In this document: piece after piece, positions 5,614 to 11,054 of the stretch
How positions within the stretch are numbered: position 1 is the stretch's first letter
How the letters are laid out: each line of letters opens with the position of its first letter
Origin: CAZXCQ01 sp964639275
GTDB lineage: Bacteria; Desulfobacterota; DSM-4660; Desulfatiglandales; Desulfatiglandaceae
Reading direction: 5' to 3'
DNA length: 11,054 nucleotides
NCBI GenBank assembly: GCA_964639275.1
Contig: CAZXCQ010000207.1
Coordinates: forward strand, 1 to 11,054
Made by a program: the position numbers and the translations under genes
Notes under the pieces: generated by a model
What the model saw: the letters and a program-made list of their open reading frames with translations, nothing else
What the model was told of the DNA's origin: nothing
Database searches by the model: none

Positions 5614-7791
5614 CTATTCTTTCTCAACACGACAGAGGAGGGCGGTATGGGGCCAGCCCCCGATCTCCGGGTTGCAAAACTCCGGTCCGTCCGGGCAGAG
5701 GATGTTTGCATTGGATTCGAACACGCCAAAAAGCTCGGGTACGGCCGCGTTACGTTCTGGAAACCACCACCCGTGATCCGCATCGGCCATGCGCTGGTCA
5801 ACGGCATCGGACAGATGCAATCGCATCCGGATGCTCCCCTGGGGTGTCTTGAGCCGCACCCAGTCTCCCTCTTTCAGCCCAAGTTCCGCTGCCGTTTGCG
5901 GGTTGAGGGTGACCAGGGGATCGGGTCTTTTTTTTCGTGCCGCCTCGATCTGACGATGCTCGGAGTGGTACATGGGCATAAACCGGCTCCCCGAGATCAG
6001 AACCAGGGGGTATTGTTTTACCAGATCAGGGTCGCCCATGGGGCTGTGGAGTGGCTCACGATAGACCGGCAGGGGCTCGCATCCCAGTGCCTCGAATATG
6101 CTCGATCGCAGTTCTACTTTTCCCGATGGGGTGCCAAAACCGAATTTCTCGTAGCGCCTGTAATCAGGCCTGCCAAAGAGCCCGTTCTGTTCCAGGAGTT
6201 GATCAAAGGTGAGCCCCACAGGAGCGAGACGGTAGTCCCACACCTCTTCCACGGTCTTCCAGGGCCAGTGATCTTCCTGCCCCAGTCTGACGGCCAGCCC
6301 TCTCCAGAACTCGTAGGTGTTGCGTCGCTCGTACAGCGGATCGATGCCTCTGGGACATGCCACACAAAAGCCGGGGGTCGTCCAGAGTTCCGTCGTTTCA
6401 ATGGTCGAGCAGATGGGAAAGACATAATCTGCCAGGGCGGCCGAAGGCGTAAGATAAAACTCCCCGACAACATAGAGCTCCAGGGATTTGAGGGCCTCGC
6501 AGGTCCTCCTGACATCCGCAAGGGAGAGAAGCGGGTTGCTGGCCACAGAGATTGCCGCCTTGACCGGATAGGGGTTCTGGGTGAGGATTGCCTCAAAGAC
6601 CGCTCGTGCATGGGCCACACAGGTCATGCCGGCATGCGGGGGGTGCATATAGTCGTGGGGGAGGCGGCTGTTGGCCTCCGCGTTTTTCTCCCAGCCGGGG
6701 AAACCAAAGAAGGGGTATAGATCCGCGCCCAATTGTTTGGCCCGCTGGGATGCAGGCAATGCCTGGTTAGATTCCATTTCATCATCACCGATGATCTTGC
6801 CGACGGGGTCTGCCCACCCGAGCAGTTCCCCCCCCGGGACATCCAGATTCCCGGTGATGGCCCGGAGGAGACACCTGGCCCGTGCGGACTGGGTCGCGTT
6901 TGTGCCCTGTTTGTCCACACCAAAGCCCCAGGTAATCACTGCAGGCCTGCTCATGGCGTACATCCGGGCCGATTTTACCACCTGCTCCGGGCTGAGCCAG
7001 GTCAGTTCCGACACCCTGTTAGGGGTGTAGTCGGCAACGGCTGTCCTGAGTTCGTCAAATCCGACCGTCCATGTGGCGACAAAATCGCGGTCGTAGAGAT
7101 CCTCTTCAATAATGATCCGCAGCCAGCCCAGCATCAGCGCGACATCGGACCCCGGCCGGATGGGCAGCCAGATATCCGCCATCTCCGCCTCACGAATGCG
7201 CCGCGGATCCACAACGATCAGCTTGACACCATCCTTTTTTGCCTTGACGATCTGGGGAAAAAGCAGGTTGGGGTTTGACTGCGAGGGCGCGTGCCCCCAT
7301 ACGACCATACATCGGGTCTGCCGCAGGTCACCACCCACAAAACCACCATAGGTGGCATATTCAACGGCATGGGTGGGGCACATACACACATTGTTTGCCC
7401 CGCAGATGTTGGGCGATCCAAAGAGGTTGTGGAATCTGCGTTCATCCCAGTGATAGGTCCTCTTGGTGCCGTGTGTAAATGCCAGTGTCTCGGCACCGTA
7501 TTCTTCACGCAGCCGGGCCAGCTTGGCAGACACCTCATCCAGGGCCTGATCCCAACCGATCCGCTCCCACTGACCGGAACCCCGCGCGCCCCTGCGCTTG
7601 AGGGGGTAATTGAGACGGTCCGTGTGATACACATGTTCGGGCATTAGTCTACCCCGCTCGCAGATCCGACCTCGCGAGATGGGGTGATCTGGATCGCCTT
7701 TCACCCTGACGGCCTTGCCATTTTCCATCTCCAGCACCAGGCCGCACCGCGGGTGACACAGGCCACAATAACTTCTCCTGGTTTCAATCAC
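5614..7791 (-). CDS. molybdopterin/tungstopterin oxidoreductase, DMSO reductase superfamily (acetylene hydratase/transhydroxylase-like branch)
   Basis: A 725-residue catalytic protein with the full architecture: an N-terminal [4Fe-4S] domain (C9-x2-C12-x3-C16-x27-C44), the large molybdopterin domain (about 60-500) and the C-terminal dinucleotide-binding domain (about 590-715, from PLVLISGSR). The likely metal ligand is C136 (NNVCMCPTHAV), which aligns with Cys141 of Pelobacter acetylene hydratase as I recall that sequence. Other stretches also resemble that protein (QWERIGWDQALDE, VDPRRIREAEMADIWLP, GTPSGKVELRSSIFE). The catalytic Asp13 of acetylene hydratase is His13 here (CGLCHPRC), so that exact reaction is unlikely. 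No Tat signal is present, so it is cytoplasmic, and no dedicated small subunit or membrane anchor is adjacent. Translation starts at GTG 7791, backed by AAAGGAGGTG upstream. Its partner may be the polyferredoxin at the start of the operon. Whether it does redox, hydration or hydroxyl transfer is open. Confidence 0.9.
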   Translation of the reverse strand: MIETRRSYCGLCHPRCGLVLEMENGKAVRVKGDPDHPISRGRICERGRLMPEHVYHTDRLNYPLKRRGARGSGQWERIGWDQALDEVSAKLARLREEYGAETLAFTHGTKRTYHWDERRFHNLFGSPNICGANNVCMCPTHAVEYATYGGFVGGDLRQTRCMVVWGHAPSQSNPNLLFPQIVKAKKDGVKLIVVDPRRIREAEMADIWLPIRPGSDVALMLGWLRIIIEEDLYDRDFVATWTVGFDELRTAVADYTPNRVSELTWLSPEQVVKSARMYAMSRPAVITWGFGVDKQGTNATQSARARCLLRAITGNLDVPGGELLGWADPVGKIIGDDEMESNQALPASQRAKQLGADLYPFFGFPGWEKNAEANSRLPHDYMHPPHAGMTCVAHARAVFEAILTQNPYPVKAAISVASNPLLSLADVRRTCEALKSLELYVVGEFYLTPSAALADYVFPICSTIETTELWTTPGFCVACPRGIDPLYERRNTYEFWRGLAVRLGQEDHWPWKTVEEVWDYRLAPVGLTFDQLLEQNGLFGRPDYRRYEKFGFGTPSGKVELRSSIFEALGCEPLPVYREPLHSPMGDPDLVKQYPLVLISGSRFMPMYHSEHRQIEAARKKRPDPLVTLNPQTAAELGLKEGDWVRLKTPQGSIRMRLHLSDAVDQRMADADHGWWFPERNAAVPELFGVFESNANILCPDGPEFCNPEIGGWPHTALLCRVEKE

Positions 7792-7797
7792 GGGTCA

Positions 7798-7807
7798 CAC
7801 CTCCTTT
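7798..7807 (-). promoter_or_regulatory. strong Shine-Dalgarno supporting a GTG start
   Basis: The minus strand reads AAAGGAGGTG, with AGGAGG (7800-7805) eight bases before GTG at 7789-7791. The four-cysteine cluster motif begins eight codons later, so this non-ATG start is well supported. Confidence 0.85.
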
Positions 7808-7829
7808 CAGTCTGCGGTTCTTACTCCGC

Positions 7830-8105
7830 CTAACCCCCAACCATAAAGAGCAGGAAGGAGACTTCATCCCCTTCGCAAAGGGCCGCCTGCCACCCGGGAA
7901 ACTCCTCCCCGTTTACCAGGATCGTGATGCCGGGGTTGAGCTGTTTCTGAGAGTCTCGCAGCAGCCGGGTAAAACGCCTTCCGTATGATCTTTCGAGGGC
8001 CTGGACCAACCCCTCCAGGGTGGTTTCGGCAAGGTCTATCTCCTCCCCATCCTTCCTGGCCATATGTCGAAATGAATGGCTGAAGTGAATCTTGATCTTG
8101 GCCAT
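7830..8105 (-). CDS. MoaD/ThiS-family sulfur carrier protein
   Basis: A 91-residue ubiquitin-like sulfur carrier ending in the diagnostic Gly-Gly (FMVGG). In this family the terminal glycine is adenylated by a MoeB-type enzyme and turned into a thiocarboxylate that gives sulfur to the dithiolene of molybdopterin. The N-terminal beta strand (MAKIKIHFSH), the central helix (LEGLVQALERSYG) and the ITILVNGEE strand fit the fold. It is slightly longer than a typical MoaD. It sits between the AOR gene (nine bases) and the second pterin enzyme (38 bases), so a dedicated role in making or sulfurating their tungsten or molybdenum cofactor is likely (inference). MoaD-like genes next to AOR genes are common in anaerobes. 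The ribosome site is poor (AAGG two bases from ATG), which suggests coupling to AOR translation. No MoaE, MoeB or MoaA is present here. Confidence 0.85.
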   Translation of the reverse strand: MAKIKIHFSHSFRHMARKDGEEIDLAETTLEGLVQALERSYGRRFTRLLRDSQKQLNPGITILVNGEEFPGWQAALCEGDEVSFLLFMVGG

Positions 8106-8114
8106 AACCTTATC

Positions 8115-10082
8115 TCAGTCCGCCAGGAGACCTTCCCCTGAAAGGACCTCTGCCACAACGTCCAGATCTAGCATCTCCAGGGTCTCGTGCCTCTGAAGAC
8201 CTGTTCTGGGGTCCCATCCTTGCCACATATAATATTCGGTAAGGGTGTGGTCCAGATAATCGCTGGCCTTGATTCCGGCCGGTGTGGGGCCGGGATCTGA
8301 AAGCGGCTCCTTTAGCCAGCGTTCACATACGGTATCGTCTTTGCGCGTATAGCCGAGACGACTGTTAAATGCCTTTTCAAGGTTGGCGGTGCGTCTGCCT
8401 GCAAGGTATATCTCTTCAGGGGTAATCGGAAGGCCGGTGATGGCACTGTAGGCGGCGGCATGGCTGCCCGGTGGCAGGTTTATGGGGTCAAAACAGGCCA
8501 CCAGGATGCATACCCCCAGGCAGTTATAGGCAGCACCCAGGTGCTCGCTCACGGCGGAGAGGGCCCCTTTGAGATCGGGCACAAACCGATTCCCTGCATC
8601 GGGGCTTCCAAGCAGTGCCCTTGAGACATCAGTGAGCCCCATCTTGTCGACCATGGTAACCGCCCTCATGTGGCAACAGCCCCGGGAGGACACCGCATGG
8701 TTGGTCATCCAGGTGCAGAAGGGGCGGGATTCCTCGTTAAGAACCGCCCCCCCTTTGCCATAGGCACAGTACTTGAGCACCGGAATCCCTTTGATCTCTT
8801 CAAGGCGCAGTGCCCCCTGATATACACCCCGCCGGAAGATCTTTCCCAGCTGGTTGCGCTGAAAGACGATGGAATCCATTGTCTTTTCAAGGGCCTCCAC
8901 ATTTCCCCACTCAAAGCTCACCGGTTCTCCCATCCATTCCAGCATATCCCGATCGGTTATGATGCCCCTGTCCCACAGCTCCATAAGAAAGGCGCAGATA
9001 TTGCCGACTTCCAAAAAATCCAGGGCGTAGTCGTTTGAGGTGAGATAAAAGTGATTGATCGCCGCGTAATCCGGAATGGTGCACAAAGAACCAACGGTCG
9101 CCACCGCCAGGTACTCCGGTTTATCACCGGTTCCCCGGTACCGGGAAGCCAGGGGCGTTTCGTCGCCTTTGATCCGATGAAAGGCAGAGCAGGCCGTGGC
9201 ACACCCAGGGGAGCATGACAAGGGCCTTGCCTTAAAAAGGGAGTTGTAGGTCTTGGCAGTGAGTTTGTCGCGAATCTGAGGGGGGTTGACGATGCCACTA
9301 AAATACTTCCATGGATTGCTGCCGATCTTATCGTAGAGTTCCACCGCCATGAGTGAGCCGCCTTCTGCCTTAAAGCTCTCGGAGACTGGAAGCGCCTGAA
9401 TGTGCTCAATCATCTCCTGTGAGAGATGAAAAAAGACCTGTGGATCAGACACGCCAATCCCTCTGGTGCCCTTGACGGCTATGGCCTTTAGGTTCTTGGA
9501 CCCCATCACCGCACCACCCCCGCAGCGTCCTGCGGCCCGCCACCCGCTGGTGGTAATGCTGGCAAAGGTTACCCCATTTTCCCCTGACGGGCCAATACAG
9601 GCCGTCTCCGCCTCTTCATCCCCTAGATCATTCTTTATGGACCGATGGGTCTCCCGGGCCCCCATACCGGTCATCCGGCTGGCATCGTGGAGTTCGACGC
9701 GATCATTGTGTATTGAAAGATACACGGGTCGTTTAGCCCTGCCGGTGATCACCAGGTGGTCATGGCCTGCCCAGCGGAGCATGGGACCAAAGGCACCGCC
9801 AGCCACCGAATCTGCGAACATATTATAGGCCGGGCCCTTGAAAGTGAACTTGGTTTTACTCCCCATACCGAAAGTCGTTCCGGCCAGGGGGCCAAGACCC
9901 ACGATGAGCACATTGTCAGGGCCCATGGGGTCAATTTTGGGGTCCACCGTAAGAAAGTGCTCCCAGAGGAGCCAGTCGTTTACCCCCTGGCCACCCAGAA
10001 ATTTTTTTGTGACCTCTCGTGGGATCGGCTCACGGGTGACCTTTTCGTTGGTCAAATCGACTCGAAGTATATCGCCGTACAT
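8115..10082 (-). CDS. aldehyde:ferredoxin oxidoreductase family tungstoenzyme
   Basis: A 655-residue AOR-family protein. It would oxidise an aldehyde to an acid, or reduce an activated or free acid, using a tungsten bis-pyranopterin and one [4Fe-4S] cluster. The N-terminal cofactor-binding domain (about 1-210) has LRVDLT, FLGGQGVN, IGPSGENG (163-170) and GGGAVMGSKNLKAI. The C-terminal AOR domains contain the cluster cysteines C290, C294, C298 (SCSPGCATAC) and C525 (NCLGVC), plus NHAVSSRGCCHMRA (461-474) and a YTRKDD tail motif. The first three cysteines are spaced x3/x3 rather than the usual x2/x3. ATG 10082 is chosen because AGGGAT (10089-10094) precedes it and family homology starts at MYGDILRVDL; the longer frame to 10226 overlaps the polyferredoxin gene. 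It lies 14 bases after that gene and nine before the MoaD-like gene. Substrate is unknown; a benzoyl-CoA-reductase BamB-like role is an alternative, without other bam genes here. Confidence 0.92.
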   Translation of the reverse strand: MYGDILRVDLTNEKVTREPIPREVTKKFLGGQGVNDWLLWEHFLTVDPKIDPMGPDNVLIVGLGPLAGTTFGMGSKTKFTFKGPAYNMFADSVAGGAFGPMLRWAGHDHLVITGRAKRPVYLSIHNDRVELHDASRMTGMGARETHRSIKNDLGDEEAETACIGPSGENGVTFASITTSGWRAAGRCGGGAVMGSKNLKAIAVKGTRGIGVSDPQVFFHLSQEMIEHIQALPVSESFKAEGGSLMAVELYDKIGSNPWKYFSGIVNPPQIRDKLTAKTYNSLFKARPLSCSPGCATACSAFHRIKGDETPLASRYRGTGDKPEYLAVATVGSLCTIPDYAAINHFYLTSNDYALDFLEVGNICAFLMELWDRGIITDRDMLEWMGEPVSFEWGNVEALEKTMDSIVFQRNQLGKIFRRGVYQGALRLEEIKGIPVLKYCAYGKGGAVLNEESRPFCTWMTNHAVSSRGCCHMRAVTMVDKMGLTDVSRALLGSPDAGNRFVPDLKGALSAVSEHLGAAYNCLGVCILVACFDPINLPPGSHAAAYSAITGLPITPEEIYLAGRRTANLEKAFNSRLGYTRKDDTVCERWLKEPLSDPGPTPAGIKASDYLDHTLTEYYMWQGWDPRTGLQRHETLEMLDLDVVAEVLSGEGLLAD

Positions 10083-10096
10083 GTAAATATCCCTAT

Positions 10097-10765
10097 TTAT
10101 TTTTGACGTTTCCTCAGGCGGAGCATTCTCTTCACACGATTGGAATCTTGAGGTTCCAGGTAAGCAAGGGCGGAAACCTTGTTCCCCTCCCAGTGGGGGG
10201 GGTGGAATTCTGGGCGGTCTTGACACACCGAGACACAGGCCGGGTTACCGCCACACAGGTCACACTTGAGCACCTCTCCCCGAGGCGATATCTGAATGGC
10301 GCCAAAAGGACACGCATCCACGCAGCAGTGACACTGGTTGCATTTCCCTTGATCCAGAATTATCACGCCGGGCATAGAGGGGGACGGCAACAATGCCCTG
10401 GGGGTACAGGCCTGTTCGCACGGAGCCGGGTTGCAATGACGACAGATGGAGGGTTCAACCACCCCCTCTTCCCTGATCTGGGTCACCTTTATACGGGCCA
10501 GGTATGGATTCATCACCCCTTCATGGGTCAGGGAGCAGGCCAGCTCGCATAACTGGCACCCGACGCATACCCCTTGGAGGACAAACATCCTTTTGCGCAC
10601 CGGATCCCCCGCCAGCGTTACCGGGGCCTTAAAAACGCCCTTATCCCGAGAAGGTGGGACTACATGGGGTATCCAGTCAACCCGCGGGGGTGGGACAGGG
10701 GATTTACGGGGAATTGTGATACCCGGTTCTTCCGATTGTGCCTTAATCGTCTTCAGTTCAGTCAT
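10097..10765 (-). CDS. polyferredoxin with four [4Fe-4S] clusters (AOR electron-transfer subunit)
   Basis: A 222-residue iron-sulfur protein of the DmsB/HycB/YdhY type. Sixteen ligand cysteines are seen in four groups: C67/70/73/77, C108/111/116/120, C142/145/148/152 and C168/171/177/181; a 17th, C147, is extra. It should pass electrons between the AOR encoded 14 bases downstream and a soluble acceptor, and resembles in role the small AorA subunit of Aromatoleum AOR and E. coli YdhY beside YdhV. There is no Tat signal, so it is cytoplasmic. About 60 residues precede the first cluster and are proline-rich (SPVPPPRVDWIPHVVPPSR), which is unusual. The start at 10765 has only a weak ribosome site. 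An internal ATG at 10588 (MFVLQGVCVGC) would give a 163-residue protein that starts like typical family members, so the N-terminus is uncertain. It is the first gene of the run. Confidence 0.85.
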   Translation of the reverse strand: MTELKTIKAQSEEPGITIPRKSPVPPPRVDWIPHVVPPSRDKGVFKAPVTLAGDPVRKRMFVLQGVCVGCQLCELACSLTHEGVMNPYLARIKVTQIREEGVVEPSICRHCNPAPCEQACTPRALLPSPSMPGVIILDQGKCNQCHCCVDACPFGAIQISPRGEVLKCDLCGGNPACVSVCQDRPEFHPPHWEGNKVSALAYLEPQDSNRVKRMLRLRKRQK

Positions 10766-10806
10766 TCTATCATTATTCTCGTCCCGGGTCCGGAAAAGAG
10801 GCTTGC

Positions 10807-10821
10807 AGCTCCCCAGGAGCT
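10807..10821 (-). promoter_or_regulatory. inverted repeat AGCTCC/GGAGCT in the probable 5' UTR
   Basis: A perfect 6-bp inverted repeat with a three-base spacer (AGCTCC-CCA-GGAGCT on the plus strand), about 40 bases before the first gene. In the message it could form a small hairpin; as DNA it could be a regulator site. Its role is unknown. Confidence 0.3.
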
Positions 10822-10835
10822 TACATCATCAGGGC

Positions 10836-10863
10836 ATATTAGACAACACACAATTCAGGCCAA
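10836..10863 (-). promoter_or_regulatory. weak sigma70-like promoter candidate
   Basis: On the minus strand TTGGCC (10858-10863) and TAATAT (10836-10841) are separated by 16 bases, each matching four of six consensus positions. It would start the operon message about 65 bases before the first ATG. The match is weak and other sigma factors cannot be excluded. Confidence 0.25.
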
Positions 10864-10880
10864 AGACCGGATCAGGTCTT
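10863..10880. promoter_or_regulatory. candidate operator palindrome AAGACC-N6-GGTCTT
   Basis: A perfect 6-bp inverted repeat (AAGACCGGATCAGGTCTT) sits at the upstream edge of the promoter candidate. Its right half also pairs with the next AGACC (GGTCT-TCAAT-AGACC, 10876-10890), and a further GACC occurs at 10897-10900. A cluster of GACC/GGTC half-sites fits a dimeric regulator site, but no regulator gene is in the window. Confidence 0.35.
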
Positions 10881-10939
10881 CAATAGACCCTGAAAAGACC
10901 AATCCTCATCGTCTTGAGGTGGGACATGGCGAGGCCATT

Positions 10940-10952
10940 GAGACTTGGTCTC
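10940..10952. repeat. short inverted repeat GAGAC-TTG-GTCTC
   Basis: A perfect 5-bp inverted repeat with a three-base spacer, sharing the GGTCT word with the candidate operator 60-80 bases away and followed closely by the palindrome GTGTACAC (10958-10965). It may be a second regulator half-site cluster or chance. Confidence 0.25.
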
Positions 10953-11005
10953 GATTGGTGTACACTTCTGTCCATTTCCCTGGCAGATGGTTCAAAAAAA
11001 GGTAA

Positions 11006-11041
11006 GCGTTCACAGGTTCCGGGTTCAGCGTTCAGGGTTAG
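11006..11041 (+). repeat. degenerate heptad tandem repeat (GTTC every 7-8 bases)
   Basis: GTTC, or GTTA in the last unit, begins at 11008, 11016, 11023, 11030 and 11037, a period of 8, 7, 7, 7. Units resemble GTTCAGG/GTTCAGC. The run continues toward the window edge with further G/A-rich sequence. It looks like intergenic short-period repeat DNA of a type I associate with Desulfobacterota genomes; it is too short and too degenerate to be a CRISPR. Confidence 0.5.
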
Positions 11042-11054
11042 GGAAAAGGACAAG

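Larger units (their letters stand above)
10766..11054 (-). other. leader/upstream region of the operon, no gene seen
   Basis: These 289 bases lie upstream of the first operon gene and run to the window edge. A plus-strand open frame across it is mainly antisense to the polyferredoxin gene and has no family features. The stretch holds a weak promoter candidate (10836-10863), three perfect short inverted repeats (10807-10821, 10863-10880, 10940-10952), an 8-bp palindrome GTGTACAC (10958-10965) and a heptad-type repeat (11006-11041). It is the likely site of transcription control for the whole run. Confidence 0.55.

Noticed and set aside
5647..6720. Long 357-codon plus-strand open frame
   Set aside because: It is antisense to the well-supported molybdopterin gene, shows no domain and reflects high GC at third codon positions.
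5614..7791. Acetylene hydratase as the exact identity of the pterin enzyme
   Set aside because: The catalytic Asp next to the cluster cysteine is His here, so only a relationship at branch level is claimed.
10083..10226. 48-codon N-terminal extension of the AOR gene
   Set aside because: It overlaps the polyferredoxin gene in another frame and is not AOR-like; the ATG at 10082 has a ribosome site and starts the family domain.
8115..10765. Class II benzoyl-CoA reductase (BamBC) locus
   Set aside because: AOR plus polyferredoxin resemble BamB and BamC in family, but no other bam-type subunits or aromatic-degradation genes are in the window.
11006..11041. CRISPR array
   Set aside because: The repeats are seven bases and degenerate, with no long conserved repeat, spacers or cas genes.

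Overview
The window carries nine genes, all read from the minus strand, in a run from about position 10765 down to 221. Gaps are mostly 2 to 52 bases, so most or all of it probably forms one operon or two linked sub-operons. No RNA gene, transposase, CRISPR array or phage gene is visible. Two oxygen-sensitive pterin enzymes (an aldehyde:ferredoxin oxidoreductase and a DMSO-reductase-superfamily protein), a 16-cysteine polyferredoxin and an Fe-S dehydratase point to a strict anaerobe. The moderately GC-rich coding and a degenerate heptad repeat at the right edge would suit a Desulfobacterota-like sulfate reducer or syntroph, but this taxonomic guess is inference.

In order of transcription (right to left): a leader of about 290 bases with several inverted repeats and a weak promoter candidate; a four-cluster [4Fe-4S] electron-transfer protein; an AOR-family tungsten enzyme; a MoaD/ThiS-like sulfur carrier; a 725-residue molybdopterin oxidoreductase starting at GTG; a small cupin; a 145-base gap with a perfect 11-bp hairpin; a family S58 (DmpA/NylC-like) amidohydrolase; a bile-acid:sodium-symporter-like transporter; an ILV/EDD (dihydroxyacid dehydratase-like) enzyme; and a mandelate-racemase-subgroup enolase-superfamily enzyme. 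Left of this, positions 1-220 hold no complete gene, only a possible plus-strand gene remnant.

The genes read as a catabolic module for an unknown oxygenated organic acid or amide. The transporter would import the compound. The S58 enzyme could cleave an amide or lactam bond. The two dehydratase-type enzymes would turn hydroxyacids or sugar acids into 2-keto acids. The AOR with its polyferredoxin would interconvert an aldehyde and an acid with low-potential electrons. The second pterin enzyme, related in sequence to the acetylene hydratase / transhydroxylase branch, would do an unidentified hydration, hydroxyl transfer or redox step. The MoaD-like protein between the two pterin enzymes suggests a locally supplied cofactor sulfur carrier. 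The substrate cannot be read from the sequence. The combination is the main novelty candidate.
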